Positions 17,737 through 27,238 are shown, counted from the stretch's first letter. The stretch is DNA of 64,000 nucleotides from Planctomycetota bacterium (GCA_020638795.1 JACKHW010000001.1:186001-250000); one strand, 5' to 3'. The notes: generated by a model from the letters alone, not told the origin. Made by a program: numbers and translations.

Positions 17737-19710
17737 GTGACACGCGTGTCTCGGCCCAAGAGTGCGTTCCCGTGGCTTGCGACGGCGCTGCTGCTCTCGG
17801 CAGGCTTGGTCGTCACGACTGGCGTGCTCGGGATCGGAAGCGCCTTGTCCAATGCACGCGAGGTCGCGCGTCTGGAAAAACGACGCGCAGCGTCCACAAC
17901 TGCGACGGCACTTCGTCGTGTTCTGCGGGACGCGCGCGTCCTCGAACTCTTCGATCCCGGAGAGCGCTTCACGATCGAGCCTGAACGCATCGTGATCGCG
18001 GGCGAGCCCGAACGGCAACCGACCAAGCATGCCGCGTCCATCTGGGTCGAGGACGTGCTCGCACGTGCGCGGAACGCGGAGTTCGCGGATCGGGATCCTG
18101 CGGCTGCACGGGAATTGGTCGTCGAGGCGACGACCAAACCGGGTCTGCCTGCTGCCCTGGTCGCGCGGCTTCGGCTCCATCTCTGCTGGATCGACCAGCG
18201 TGCGGCGGAGTCGCTCGAGTCGGATTCCGAGGGCGCGCAGCGTTGGCGCGAACTGGACCCCGAGGTGCTCGGAGACGAAGACATCGCATCGTGGCTCTGG
18301 CTCGCATCGCTCCGCGACGTGGACGTGCCGGTATCGGTTGCACGGCGACTCGTACATGCGTCGCCAGAGGATCGCGTCGGCATTCGCGTGCTGGCTTCGT
18401 CGACAAACCCTGAGTGCAGGCCTGCCTGGCTCGCGAGTGCGTTCACGTTCGCGGAGCGGGTCGAGACGACACGCAGGCTTCTCGAGAGTCGTGTACTCCC
18501 ATCGATGGCGGTGAGCACGCCGGAGGTCATGGTCGCTTCGGGTCAGGTCGTCTTCTGGTTTCCGGCGGGCGAATCCTCGCGAACTGCGACCGCCCAGTAC
18601 TCGCCTGGTGCTGGTGCCGTCGTGTCGTTCTCGCGCTTTGCGGACTTGCTCCGGTCCACCTCTTCACCCGATGACCCTGACAAGCTCGTCGCACTCGGGC
18701 TTGCCGATCTTCCGTGGAACGGATCACTGCAAGCGATCGATTCCGAGTACGAGCACGGCGGTGACGATCCGGTTCTCGTCATCCCGGGCATCGCGCTCGT
18801 GCCGACGCCGATCGCAGACACGGGGTTGTGGAACGACCCGCGATGGATTCCTGCGTTGTTGCTCGTCCTCCTGATCGTCTTCGTATCACTGCTCGTGCTG
18901 TTCACGCGGTCGCACAGGCGCGAACGTGAGGCGCTCGCGTTGCGCGGCGAGTTCTTGCGATCGGTCACGCACGAATTGCGGACGCCGCTCACGTCGATTC
19001 GCATGCTCGCCGAGTCGCTCGAACGGGGTTCGGTGCCGTCAGACAAGCGCGCGAGCTACCTCGGCCTGATGGCTGGCGAGGCCACGCGGCTCGGTGCACT
19101 CGTCGAGAACGTCCTGGATCTCGGTCGCATCGAACGCGGCGAACGCCGTTACGAACTCGGCCCGCTGCGCCTCGACGAACTCGTCGACGAGACCGTTTCC
19201 CTGTTGCTCCCGGTCGTCGATCGTGCCGACGCGGATATCGATGCGCGGCTCGTTCCCGTGGTCGTGCTCGGTGATCCCGATGCGTTGCGTCAGGCAATCC
19301 TCAACATCGTCGACAACGCCCTCAAGTACGGTCGACGTGAGCCCGGGGAGGCGCAGAACGGAACGAGTGAGGGCGTCGCAAACAGCCAGATCGCGATCTC
19401 GATCGAACGGGATGGAGAACGTGCGGTGCTCGCGATCGAAGACGACGGGCCGGGGATTCGGCATGCCGAACACGAAGCTGTATTCGAACCGTTCCGGCGC
19501 GGCGAAGCGCAAACCGATGGGTCGATTGCGGGCACGGGAATCGGTCTCGCGATCGCGCGGAGTATCGCTACAGCGCACGGAGGGCGAATCTCGATCACGT
19601 CGCCGCGGGAGCTCGGCGGAGCGCGCTTCGAGATCGTTCTACCGCTCGCGCAGCCCGAAGACGCGTCGCTCGTGGAGAGTCTCGGTGGCGGCACCAAGGA
19701 GTCCCGATGA
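17737..19710 (+). CDS. Membrane sensor histidine kinase
   Basis: This 657-residue kinase has a first membrane segment at about residues 12-34, a periplasmic domain of about 330 residues with no recognised fold, and a second segment at about 365-390 (ALLLVLLIVFVSLLVLF). The HisKA box HELRTPLTSIRMLAESL follows (His411). The ATPase domain has NIVDNALKYG (about 523), EDDGPGI and GTGIGLAIARSIATAHGG. No HAMP linker is obvious between the membrane and the H box. The start is GTG 17737, with another GTG three codons later. Its stop overlaps the response regulator ATG, so the two form one operon. Confidence 0.92.
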   Translation: MTRVSRPKSAFPWLATALLLSAGLVVTTGVLGIGSALSNAREVARLEKRRAASTTATALRRVLRDARVLELFDPGERFTIEPERIVIAGEPERQPTKHAASIWVEDVLARARNAEFADRDPAAARELVVEATTKPGLPAALVARLRLHLCWIDQRAAESLESDSEGAQRWRELDPEVLGDEDIASWLWLASLRDVDVPVSVARRLVHASPEDRVGIRVLASSTNPECRPAWLASAFTFAERVETTRRLLESRVLPSMAVSTPEVMVASGQVVFWFPAGESSRTATAQYSPGAGAVVSFSRFADLLRSTSSPDDPDKLVALGLADLPWNGSLQAIDSEYEHGGDDPVLVIPGIALVPTPIADTGLWNDPRWIPALLLVLLIVFVSLLVLFTRSHRREREALALRGEFLRSVTHELRTPLTSIRMLAESLERGSVPSDKRASYLGLMAGEATRLGALVENVLDLGRIERGERRYELGPLRLDELVDETVSLLLPVVDRADADIDARLVPVVVLGDPDALRQAILNIVDNALKYGRREPGEAQNGTSEGVANSQIAISIERDGERAVLAIEDDGPGIRHAEHEAVFEPFRRGEAQTDGSIAGTGIGLAIARSIATAHGGRISITSPRELGGARFEIVLPLAQPEDASLVESLGGGTKESR

Positions 19711-20435
19711 CGTCCATGCGCATCTTGCTCGTCGAAGACGATCCCGTGCTTCGGATCGGCTTGTGCGACAACCTCGAGGCCGAAGGTTACGAGGTGCAAA
19801 CGTGCCAAGACGGAGCACGGGCAGCGCGCTTCCTAGCGGAGTCGTCGTTCGACCTCGTCGTCCTCGACCTGATGTTGCCGAAGAAGAGCGGTCTCGACGT
19901 GCTGCGCGAACTCCGCGCTCGCGACACGATGACGCCCGTCCTCCTGCTGACCGCCAAGGCCGACGAAGCGGACAAAGTGCTCGGCCTCGAACTTGGTGCC
20001 GACGACTACGTGACCAAGCCGTTCGGTCTACGCGAGTTGCTCGCTCGGGTGCGTGCGTGCTTGCGACGCGGCAGCCGCGCCGAGCGCGCCGAAGTCGCCG
20101 AGCACAAGGCGCGCTTCTGCATCGGTGCGACGCTCGTCGATCTCGAAGCGTACGAGTTCGTGCGCGATGGCGAACGAACTTCGTTGTCGCCCAAGGAGGC
20201 GGGCATCCTCGAACTCCTGTGGCAGAGCAAGGAGCGCGTCGTGCCGCGGCAGCGCTTCCTCGAAGAACTCTGGGGACATCGCTTCGTCGGCAATCGCAGC
20301 ATCGATACGCACGTGCTCAACCTGCGCAAGAAGCTCGAAGCCGACCCCGCGAACCCCGAGCACCTCCTGACTGCGCATGGCGTCGGATACCGCCTCGTCG
20401 GTGCTCGCGATGTCGGAGCGGAGCGCGAGTCTTGA
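19707..20435 (+). CDS. OmpR/PhoB-family response regulator
   Basis: This 242-residue regulator has a receiver domain (residues 1-118) with acidic pocket E10-D11-D12, phospho-acceptor Asp54 (VVLDLMLPKKSG) and Lys104 (DDYVTKPFG). A winged-helix DNA-binding domain follows (about 140-235; VPRQRFLEELWGHRFVGNRS, then DTHVLNLRKKLE). The ATG overlaps the kinase stop (ATGA), so this is its cognate partner. Targets are unknown; the neighbouring bc-complex operon and the HEAT-protein gene are candidates by position. Confidence 0.94.
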   Translation: MTSMRILLVEDDPVLRIGLCDNLEAEGYEVQTCQDGARAARFLAESSFDLVVLDLMLPKKSGLDVLRELRARDTMTPVLLLTAKADEADKVLGLELGADDYVTKPFGLRELLARVRACLRRGSRAERAEVAEHKARFCIGATLVDLEAYEFVRDGERTSLSPKEAGILELLWQSKERVVPRQRFLEELWGHRFVGNRSIDTHVLNLRKKLEADPANPEHLLTAHGVGYRLVGARDVGAERES

Positions 20436-20566
20436 CATGTTCTCGACATCGATCCGACGCACTGCCGACACGGGCTTCGCCGATACCGCGTCTACTCGGC
20501 AGACCGGTCGAACCTGACCCGTCCAGGAGAAGCCCGTCCGGCAGAAGCCGGGCAAGGAGAAGACTG

Positions 20567-23371
20567 ATGAACAAGACATGGAAACCGCTCGTTGCGCTGC
20601 TGGCCCTCATGTCGGCGGGCAGCCTCGACGCGCAGTCACCGGAGCCGAAGGGAACCGAGCCATCGTTCGAACTCGCCGTCGCCAAGTACCGCCTCGAGGG
20701 TGATCCTACGGGATTGCAAGCGATCGTCGATGCGGGTGGTGCGCAAGCCGCAACCGCCAAGCAGCTGCTCGGGCAGGACGAGAGTGAGGACGCCGCCAAG
20801 CAGGGGCGCGGCTCTCGCAAGATGTCGTCCAAGGATCGCAACGCGGTCGAGGCCGTCGTGTACGGCTGGATTCGCGAGCCGAACGCGGCCAGGAGCGGCG
20901 AACTCGATTGGCTCGGAGAGCGCGCGGTCCCGACTCTGGTCGATGTCTTCGACGATCAGGGAATCGATCTGGTCAAGCGTGGTATGGTCGCGGAGAAGAT
21001 CGTGCGCATCGGCGGCAAGGACGCCGAACGGTGGTTGCGGCGGCAGTTTTCGCAGGCGAAGGGACTGACGCGCGACGTCGTCGTGCGGAGCATCGTGGCC
21101 GCGAGGCGCTATGTCGCCGGGCGCGGGACGCGGACAGAGGTCACGCCTGTCGTCGCGAAGTTCTTCGAGCCCTTCGATGGCGCTTCGAGCGACGAGAACG
21201 CGTCGATCCAGGCGCGCATGCTCGAGGCCTACTGGGATTACGTTCCCGTAGAAGACTTCGGCAAGTGGATGCAGCACCCGAACGAGTCGGTGCGCGTCGC
21301 GGCCATCGAACATCTGTGGCGATATTACGACCCTACTCGAACGACGACCACGAACCGACAAGTGCCGGACGAAGAGCGCCGACGAGCCCGAGCCTACGTG
21401 CACGAACTCGAGTCCATCCTGACGGCCCCGATGAGCGAAACGATTCGGGACGCGATCCGATCCTGGACGCAGGGCTCGATCGGGTACGTTCAGCAGGCAC
21501 TGCCGCCGAGTGAGTACGCACCGCTCGTGGAAGCACTCCTGCCTCAGTTCTCGGTCGGCTTGACCGTGCGTTCCTCGGCTGCGCGAATCCGTAGGACATT
21601 CGATGCTTGTGTCGAGCGAGGAGCCGATCGAGCGGACGCGATCGCAGGCTGGCTCTCGATCTCGGCGCACGAGTTCGATGCGGAGGATGTCGAGCCCTAC
21701 CTTGCGATCGCTGCGCGGTGGCACGAACTCGAGAACAAAGAGGGCAAAGACCGTTCAGGGGTGGGAACCGTCGTGTGGGGGCGGATCAAGTCGTTCTTGA
21801 AGCCGGAGCACGCTCCGGCGCTGGTCGAGGCGTTCGGGAGCCCGTTGTTCCGCCGGGTGCGTATGTCGCCAGACATTCCGGAGTCGGTGCAACGCGATGT
21901 GGGGCGTGGACTGAGATCGGAACTCCTCGCGGGTCGGATTCCCATGGGGGACAAGTGGCGCGATGCGATGGCGATGGCCACCATCGAGCAGGATCTCGAG
22001 GCGGCGAAATGGCTGCAGGCGTACTACGAGCGAGCGGGTGATGCAGAGCTGCGTGGATGGGCCTCGTGGGTCGTCCCAGACGAGCGCGATGCGGTGCCGG
22101 TCTTGGTGTTTTTCTTCCGCAAGGGACTCGAGGAGAAGGATGTCGGCCCCGCACAAGGTGCGATCTTCGGCAAGCTTCTGCTTCTCGCTGCGAGCGAGGT
22201 GGAATCCGACCTCGTCGCAGGGATTCGTGCGGGCCTGCGCGAAGTGACCGTCAGGCAGCAAAAGCAAACAACCTCGGGAAGGTTCTCTCGACAGAACGTC
22301 TCCCTGGTCACGGCTTTGACCGCCTTCCGGGCCGGGCGATTCGAGTACCACGACGGAGCCGACGACTTCGTCGAGCGCTTGCTCGAAGCACACCTCGCCG
22401 TCGCTACGCCCGAGGACTTCGCCTCGATCCAGGGTGCTGTGCAGGCTGCCTTCCAACCTAACCCTGGCCGGACGCAGCAGCAGATGGGGGAGCACCACGT
22501 CCCCGTCGCGTTCCTCGATGCCCTCTGGAAGAAGCTCGAGTCGCTCGATGTCCCGAATGACATCCATGCCCAGTCCTTCGTCAACCTCGAGCGGATCATC
22601 GCGAGGGAATACGACCGCCTGCAGGATCCCGACGCCTTCGTTCGCTCGATCCTTCGCGATCCCGCGAACGTTGCGCCCTCGAAGCGCAATCTCGTCTCGT
22701 CACTGCTGTACGCAATGCGAGGTCGCGATTCCGTCGCCCCTGAACACCTTCTGCTCGCCGTGCCCTTCCTCGGCACGGAGAGTGCGGCGATCAGCGCGCT
22801 CGCCGATGTCGATGACCAGAAAGTCGTACAGGCGATCGAAGCGCGCGTGCGCGAACTCCTCGCTTCGGAGAATTCGAACGAGCGGCGCACCGCGCTCGCA
22901 GTGATCAAAGAACGGGGTGGAGATACCTTGCTCGAGGTCGGGCTCCCGATGCTCTCGGATTCCAACGCGATGGTTCGCGGGGCTGCGATCGGAGTGTACG
23001 GCAAGCACTACTACGAGCCGGCAGCCGACGGCCTCTTGGCGGCACTGAGGGACGATCTCGAGAGCAACCGCAAGATTGCCAAGGAAGCTCTCGATCGCAT
23101 GCGCGACATCCAACAACAGGAGAACCACTGGAAGCAGTGGCGCCTCGCCCGCGGCCAGCCTTCGGTCAGCGCTGCTCTGCTCGCGCAGGCTGCGGATACC
23201 GAACCACTCGATGTGCGTCTCGCTGCGTTGCGCTCGCTCGCATTGCTCGGGGATGTCGAAGCGCTTCCCTTCCTCATCGAGCAGATGAAGAGCGACGACG
23301 AATCCATCCGCAAGGCTGCCAAAGACGCCGTCGATACGCTGCAAGCGATCGCATCCAAGCGCGCGAAGTGA
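20567..23371 (+). CDS. Large exported HEAT-like repeat protein
   Basis: This 934-residue protein has a signal peptide (MNKTWKPLVALLALMSAGSLDAQS). The mature part is almost wholly alpha-helical, with short repeats resembling HEAT/PBS-lyase repeats, clearest near residues 110-240 and 730-930 (RRTALAVIKERGGDTLLEVG, DVRLAALRSLALLGDVEALP). Such solenoids bind other proteins; no catalytic motif was seen. ATG 20567 follows AAGGAGAAG by 6 nt. The frame extends far upstream, but that is a shadow of the response regulator. It lies 131 bp after the regulator and could be its target. Confidence 0.82.
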   Translation: MNKTWKPLVALLALMSAGSLDAQSPEPKGTEPSFELAVAKYRLEGDPTGLQAIVDAGGAQAATAKQLLGQDESEDAAKQGRGSRKMSSKDRNAVEAVVYGWIREPNAARSGELDWLGERAVPTLVDVFDDQGIDLVKRGMVAEKIVRIGGKDAERWLRRQFSQAKGLTRDVVVRSIVAARRYVAGRGTRTEVTPVVAKFFEPFDGASSDENASIQARMLEAYWDYVPVEDFGKWMQHPNESVRVAAIEHLWRYYDPTRTTTTNRQVPDEERRRARAYVHELESILTAPMSETIRDAIRSWTQGSIGYVQQALPPSEYAPLVEALLPQFSVGLTVRSSAARIRRTFDACVERGADRADAIAGWLSISAHEFDAEDVEPYLAIAARWHELENKEGKDRSGVGTVVWGRIKSFLKPEHAPALVEAFGSPLFRRVRMSPDIPESVQRDVGRGLRSELLAGRIPMGDKWRDAMAMATIEQDLEAAKWLQAYYERAGDAELRGWASWVVPDERDAVPVLVFFFRKGLEEKDVGPAQGAIFGKLLLLAASEVESDLVAGIRAGLREVTVRQQKQTTSGRFSRQNVSLVTALTAFRAGRFEYHDGADDFVERLLEAHLAVATPEDFASIQGAVQAAFQPNPGRTQQQMGEHHVPVAFLDALWKKLESLDVPNDIHAQSFVNLERIIAREYDRLQDPDAFVRSILRDPANVAPSKRNLVSSLLYAMRGRDSVAPEHLLLAVPFLGTESAAISALADVDDQKVVQAIEARVRELLASENSNERRTALAVIKERGGDTLLEVGLPMLSDSNAMVRGAAIGVYGKHYYEPAADGLLAALRDDLESNRKIAKEALDRMRDIQQQENHWKQWRLARGQPSVSAALLAQAADTEPLDVRLAALRSLALLGDVEALPFLIEQMKSDDESIRKAAKDAVDTLQAIASKRAK

Positions 23372-23425
23372 GCGCGTCGCGGTTGTCGCAAACGCCTGGG
23401 TCGTCGATAGACTGCTCCGGCGCAT

Positions 23426-24505
23426 ATGGCCGATGAAATCGACGCAGATCACACGAGGGTCGCGGACTACCACTACGAGCTTCCGCCATCCAGCATCGCG
23501 GACGAACCGTGCGAGCCGCGCGAAGCGGCTCGACTGCTCGTATGTTCGCGAAGCGACCCCTCGCGCGTGGTGCACGCGCATGTTGGTGACCTTCCGAGCT
23601 TCCTCGATGCCGGCGATCTCCTCGTCGTCAACGAGACGAAGGTGCTCCCGCATCGCTTGATCGGTCAGCGAGCGACCGGTGGTCGCATCGAGTGCTTGAT
23701 TCTCGAACGTGAACTCGACGGAACGGGGGCAGTCGGTTTTCTGCGACCCTCGAAGCGCCTCCGCGCCTCGGAGCGCATCGTCTTCGAGCGCGGTGCCCTC
23801 GTGATCGAACTACGCGAAGCACGCGAGCGCGGACGATGGCGATTCGATATCGTCGAGCCCGACGTTGGGCAGATCACTTCGCGACTCGAGCGCTTTGGGC
23901 GTGCTCCCTTACCGCCGTATCTCGAGCGCGATCCCGATGCCGAGGACGTCGCCAAGGATCGCGAGCGCTACCAGACGGTCTTCGCGCGCAATCCGGGCGC
24001 CGTCGCGGCGCCGACGGCTGGATTGCACTTGACCAACGACCTCTTGGCCAGGCTCGACGCGCGCGGTGTCGGTCGTGCTGCAGTGACGCTGCACGTGGGA
24101 GAAGGGACGTTCGAGCCCGTGCGCGTCGACGACGTTCGCGATCACGTCATGCACGAGGAGCGCTACGAACTCGCCCCCGAAACCGCGGTCGCGATCGAAG
24201 GAACACAAGAACGCGGAGGCCGTATCGTCGCCGCCGGAACGACGACGGCACGCGTGCTCGAGACGTGTTACGACGGCACGAGACTCGTGGCTGGCAGCGG
24301 TGCGACGCGACTCTTCCTGCGACCCGGTCATGGTCCGCGGCTCGTCGACGTGCTCCTCACCAATTTTCATCTGCCGGAGAGCACGCTCCTGATGCTCGTC
24401 GCGTCGATGCTCGGTCGTGAGCGCACGCTCGCGCTGTATCGTTCGGCGATCGAGTCGGGGTACCGGTTCTTCAGCTTCGGCGATGCAATGTTGATCCTGC
24501 CTTGA
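23426..24505 (+). CDS. queA: S-adenosylmethionine:tRNA ribosyltransferase-isomerase
   Basis: This 359-residue enzyme transfers the ribosyl part of SAM to preQ1 at position 34 of tRNA, forming epoxyqueuosine. Family motifs are present: DYHYELPPSSIADEPCEPRE near the N-terminus, LPHRLIGQRATGGRIE, NPGAVAAPTAGLHLT and the C-terminal VDVLLTNFHLPESTLLMLV. Length is normal. queG, which converts epoxyqueuosine to queuosine, is encoded 3 kb away on the other strand, so the last two steps are both in this window. Confidence 0.95.
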   Translation: MADEIDADHTRVADYHYELPPSSIADEPCEPREAARLLVCSRSDPSRVVHAHVGDLPSFLDAGDLLVVNETKVLPHRLIGQRATGGRIECLILERELDGTGAVGFLRPSKRLRASERIVFERGALVIELREARERGRWRFDIVEPDVGQITSRLERFGRAPLPPYLERDPDAEDVAKDRERYQTVFARNPGAVAAPTAGLHLTNDLLARLDARGVGRAAVTLHVGEGTFEPVRVDDVRDHVMHEERYELAPETAVAIEGTQERGGRIVAAGTTTARVLETCYDGTRLVAGSGATRLFLRPGHGPRLVDVLLTNFHLPESTLLMLVASMLGRERTLALYRSAIESGYRFFSFGDAMLILP

Positions 24506-24532
24506 TTGTTCCGCATCCGCATGCTCGAGGGT

Positions 24533-25183
24533 TCAACACGCGGGGAGCGCGGCCGCGAGTCGTGCAGCGACGGCGCGAGGATCCCTTGCGGCGAGAATAC
24601 ATCGTGAGACCGCGATGCGGCGCACGCGTGCAGCGAGCAAGGGAGCGAGGTTGTCCGGGGTGATGCCTCCGATCGCGAAGGCCGGACGGCCCTCGGTCGC
24701 GGCAACGAGTTCTTCGAGCTGGGCAGGAGTGAGCCCGCGGTCGTAGCCCTTCGTCGACGTGGGATGGCACGGCCCGACGCCGAAGTAGTCCGGCGCTTCT
24801 GCAGCCGCGCGCTCGACCTCGTGCATATCGTGTGTCGAGATACCGAGGATCGAACCTTCGTCGAGTCCTGCCGCACGACGTGCTTCTCCCTTCGGGAACG
24901 CCTCGAGATCCTCCTGACCGAGGTGCAAGCCGTCCGCCCATAGCGCGAGTCGTGCGTCGTCATTGACGATGCACAGGGCATCGTGGTCGTGACAGCGGTT
25001 CTGGACTCGTTCCACCCACGCGGTGTCCTCTACCGTCAACGGCTTTTCGCGAATCTGGACGATGTCGACACCGCCCGCGAGTGCCGCGTCGAGCGTCTCG
25101 AGCGGGTCGTGTCTGCAGAGCGAACGCGTGAGCAGGAGATAGAGCTTTGCAGATCGGAGACGGAGGAGCGCGTTCATCGGCAT
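24533..25183 (-). CDS. thiE: Thiamine-phosphate synthase
   Basis: This 216-residue TIM-barrel enzyme joins the pyrimidine and thiazole units of thiamine. Motifs are GGVDIVQIREKPLT (diphosphate binding), CIVNDDARLALWADGLHLGQ (Mg-binding Asp and HLGQ), GISTHDMHEVERA, YFGVGPCHPTSTKG and FAIGGITPDNL. A second ATG lies two codons downstream at 25177. The gene converges on queA with a 27-bp gap and its start is only 25 bp from a divergent gene. No TPP riboswitch could be seen in that short space. Confidence 0.92.
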   Translation of the reverse strand: MPMNALLRLRSAKLYLLLTRSLCRHDPLETLDAALAGGVDIVQIREKPLTVEDTAWVERVQNRCHDHDALCIVNDDARLALWADGLHLGQEDLEAFPKGEARRAAGLDEGSILGISTHDMHEVERAAAEAPDYFGVGPCHPTSTKGYDRGLTPAQLEELVAATEGRPAFAIGGITPDNLAPLLAARVRRIAVSRCILAARDPRAVAARLAAALPAC

Positions 25184-25208
25184 CGCACAGTATCATCCGG
25201 CTCTACCG

Positions 25209-25850
25209 ATGCTTCTGAAGTCCTTCCTGGTGCTGCTCCTGCTCTTTCTCGCGACGCAGGTCGTCGCGTGGCGGAACATGGTGCGCGGGCGCTTCGTACT
25301 GGGCTTCCTGCAGTTCGCCGGGATCTTCGCGCTCGCGGACATTCTGCTGATCCTGCACTTCGTCGTCGGTCATGCAGATCCGGTTGCCGAGGGACGCTTC
25401 GTCGCGTTTCTGTGGCTCTACTGGTTGGTCGCGTTGTTGTCGTGCGGGGAGTACCTGTTCCACGTGATCCGCTCACGGCAGCGCGGCTTCCTGGAGTCGC
25501 AGGCTCGTCAATACGGCGATGCACTCGATGCGTTCTTGCGAGGCGACGACAAAGCGGCGGCGAGTGGATTTCGACGTTGTTGCCGCCGCGATCCGTGGGA
25601 TGCTGCATCCGCGCTCATGGTCGGGACGCTGCTCGCTCGATCGAATGCGAAGGGCGCAGGGCGATGGCTGAGACGGGCGCGCGTGCGTGCCGCGGACGAG
25701 CGGTTGAGGGACGAGATCGAGGAGGAGCTACGGTGTCTGGCCAGACCACGTCGAGTGACGGAGAGCACGGAGCGCGCGAAGAAGCCGGCAACCGAGAAAC
25801 CGGTCCTCGACAAGAGCCGGCCCCGCGTGAACAAGTCGGCCGCCGGTTGA
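25209..25850 (+). CDS. Membrane protein with a TPR-like cytosolic tail, unknown
   Basis: This 213-residue protein has about three membrane helices in the first 90 residues (SFLVLLLLFLATQVVAW, FAGIFALADILLILHFVV, FLWLYWLVALLSCGEYLF). A helical region follows (QYGDALDAFLRGDDKAAASG, then DPWDAASALMVGTLLARS), resembling one or two TPR units. The last about 45 residues are basic and low complexity, and are encoded by DNA that may also encode the start of the following glycosyltransferase. It overlaps that gene and is probably co-expressed with it. Confidence 0.75.
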   Translation: MLLKSFLVLLLLFLATQVVAWRNMVRGRFVLGFLQFAGIFALADILLILHFVVGHADPVAEGRFVAFLWLYWLVALLSCGEYLFHVIRSRQRGFLESQARQYGDALDAFLRGDDKAAASGFRRCCRRDPWDAASALMVGTLLARSNAKGAGRWLRRARVRAADERLRDEIEEELRCLARPRRVTESTERAKKPATEKPVLDKSRPRVNKSAAG

Positions 25851-26569
25851 GGTGGCAACCGACGCCCATCCACGATGACGAGCTGCTGCTCAGCGTCGTG
25901 ATCCCCGTGTTCAACGAGGAGACGACGCTCGAAGCGATCGTCGAACGCGTGCGCACGGTCGACCTGCCGAAAGAGATCCTGCTCGTCGACGACGGTTCGA
26001 CCGACGCTTCACCCGAGATCCTCGCGCAGCTCGAAGCGATCGAAGGCGTGCGCGTCTTTCGGCACGATCGCAATCGCGGCAAGGGGGCCGCGCTCAAGAC
26101 GGGCTTCGCGGAAGCGAAGGGGAACGTCGTGATCATTCAGGACGCGGACATGGAGTACGATCCGCATGACTACCCGGCGCTGTTGCGTCCGATTCTCGAG
26201 GGGCGAGCCGATGTCGTGTACGGCTCGCGGTTTCTCGTGCGTGAGTACGCGCGGGTCCATCTCTTCTCGCACTATCTGGGGAATCGTTTCTTGACGTTCC
26301 TCAGCAACGTGTTCACCGGACTCAATCTCACGGACATGGAGACCTGCTACAAGGTCTTCCGCGCCGAGGTCGTCAAGGATCTCGACCTGAAGAGTCGGCG
26401 GTTCAACGTCGAGCCGGAGATGACCGCGAAAGTCGCGAAGAAGCGGCTTCGTGTGTACGAGGTGCCGGTCAGCTACGCGGGACGCGACTTCGACGAGGGG
26501 AAGAAGATCTCGTGGCGCGATGGCTTCTCGGCCATCTGGGCGATCGTGAAATACCGCTTCGTGAACTGA
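25733..26569 (+). CDS. GT2 glycosyltransferase, polyprenol-phosphate mannosyl/glucosyl type
   Basis: This enzyme has the dolichyl/undecaprenyl-phosphate sugar synthase pattern: LSVVIPVFNEETTLEAIVE, EILLVDDGSTDAS, IIQDADMEYDPHDYP (DAD metal site) and LTDMETCYKVFRAEV. It would charge a lipid carrier with a sugar on the cytoplasmic face. Start choice is uncertain. GTG 25733 has GGAGGAG 5 nt upstream and gives 278 residues with a 118-bp overlap with the preceding gene. TTG 25847 overlaps that gene's TGA and gives 240 residues, which already include the whole domain. Confidence 0.85.
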   Translation: MSGQTTSSDGEHGAREEAGNRETGPRQEPAPREQVGRRLRWQPTPIHDDELLLSVVIPVFNEETTLEAIVERVRTVDLPKEILLVDDGSTDASPEILAQLEAIEGVRVFRHDRNRGKGAALKTGFAEAKGNVVIIQDADMEYDPHDYPALLRPILEGRADVVYGSRFLVREYARVHLFSHYLGNRFLTFLSNVFTGLNLTDMETCYKVFRAEVVKDLDLKSRRFNVEPEMTAKVAKKRLRVYEVPVSYAGRDFDEGKKISWRDGFSAIWAIVKYRFVN

Positions 26570-27025
26570 GTCGTGATCGTCGCCTAGCAGCGCGTCGAGT
26601 GCGTGGTTTCGATGTCCCGGTGGCTACCGAAAACGCAGTCGAAGCGTCCATTCTGCGAGGTAGTCGAAGCTCGAAAGCCTCGACAAATCCGTCGGGGCGT
26701 GATGACACTTCGGTGAAGTGGATCTTGGTGAAGTCGCCATGGCCACACTTCGGTGAAGCATCGGTGGGGCGCCTGCCTCGACCGGCGCACACGGGGGGAT
26801 TGTCGTGCGCGTGGGGTTCGGTCGTCGTCTTCGGGGGCCGGGGTTCGCTGCTCGGGTGGTGCAACGAAGGGGGCGCGGGCCGGGGGACTCGGGTACTCGG
26901 GCACCGCGTGGAGACGAAGTCAGGGGCGGGTGGGATCGCAAAAGTTGGGTAGCAACGGTGGGCGCAGGGATTCGAAGTCGGGTGAGCGTGAATCGAACGG
27001 GGTCGGCGCCGACGGTGGACGGTGA
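26570..27025. other. Intergenic region without a convincing gene
   Basis: About 456 bp. Short open frames exist on both strands, but they are Arg/Ser/Pro-rich and match no family. The only structure seen is a set of short direct repeats: ACACTTCGGTGAAG at 26705-26718 and 26745-26758, with a partial copy CTTGGTGAAG between them. Confidence 0.6.
26705..26758. repeat. Short direct repeats ACACTTCGGTGAAG
   Basis: Two exact 14-bp copies 40 bp apart, with a degenerate copy (CTTGGTGAAG) between. Each unit contains CTTC/GAAG arms. They lie downstream of the glycosyltransferase, in gene-free DNA. Confidence 0.5.
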
Positions 27026-27238
27026 CTACGACGCGCGGCTTCGGCGACCGCGCTTCTTCGGGGACGACTTGTTTTCAGCGATCTGCAAGTGGAAGGCTTC
27101 CATGTCCTTCTTCGAGAAGAGTCGCACCTTCGAACCACACTGCACGCAGAAGCTCGTCTCGACACTCATCAGAAAACGGACGTAGCCTTGGCACTGTTCA
27201 CACCACTTCGTTTCCTTGTAGTAGTCGATCGAATCCAT
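27026..27238 (-). CDS. Small zinc-ribbon protein
   Basis: This 70-residue protein has two Cys pairs: C13-x2-C16 (WCEQCQGY) and C31-x2-C34 (FCVQCGSK), the spacing of a zinc ribbon. A helical segment (KKDMEAFHLQIAENK) and a basic tail (PKKRGRRSRAS) follow. A GAGGA sits 7 nt before the ATG. The pattern suggests nucleic-acid or protein binding; no specific family is recognised. It is flanked by more than 400 bp without genes on both sides, so it is probably transcribed alone. Confidence 0.75.
   Translation of the reverse strand: MDSIDYYKETKWCEQCQGYVRFLMSVETSFCVQCGSKVRLFSKKDMEAFHLQIAENKSSPKKRGRRSRAS

Noticed and set aside
19094..20566. Extension of the HEAT-protein frame 491 codons upstream
   Set aside because: It overlaps the kinase and response regulator in a different frame; a signal peptide and ribosome-binding site at 20567 mark the real start.
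25184..25208. TPP riboswitch before thiE
   Set aside because: Only 25 bp separate the divergent starts, far too short for a THI element.
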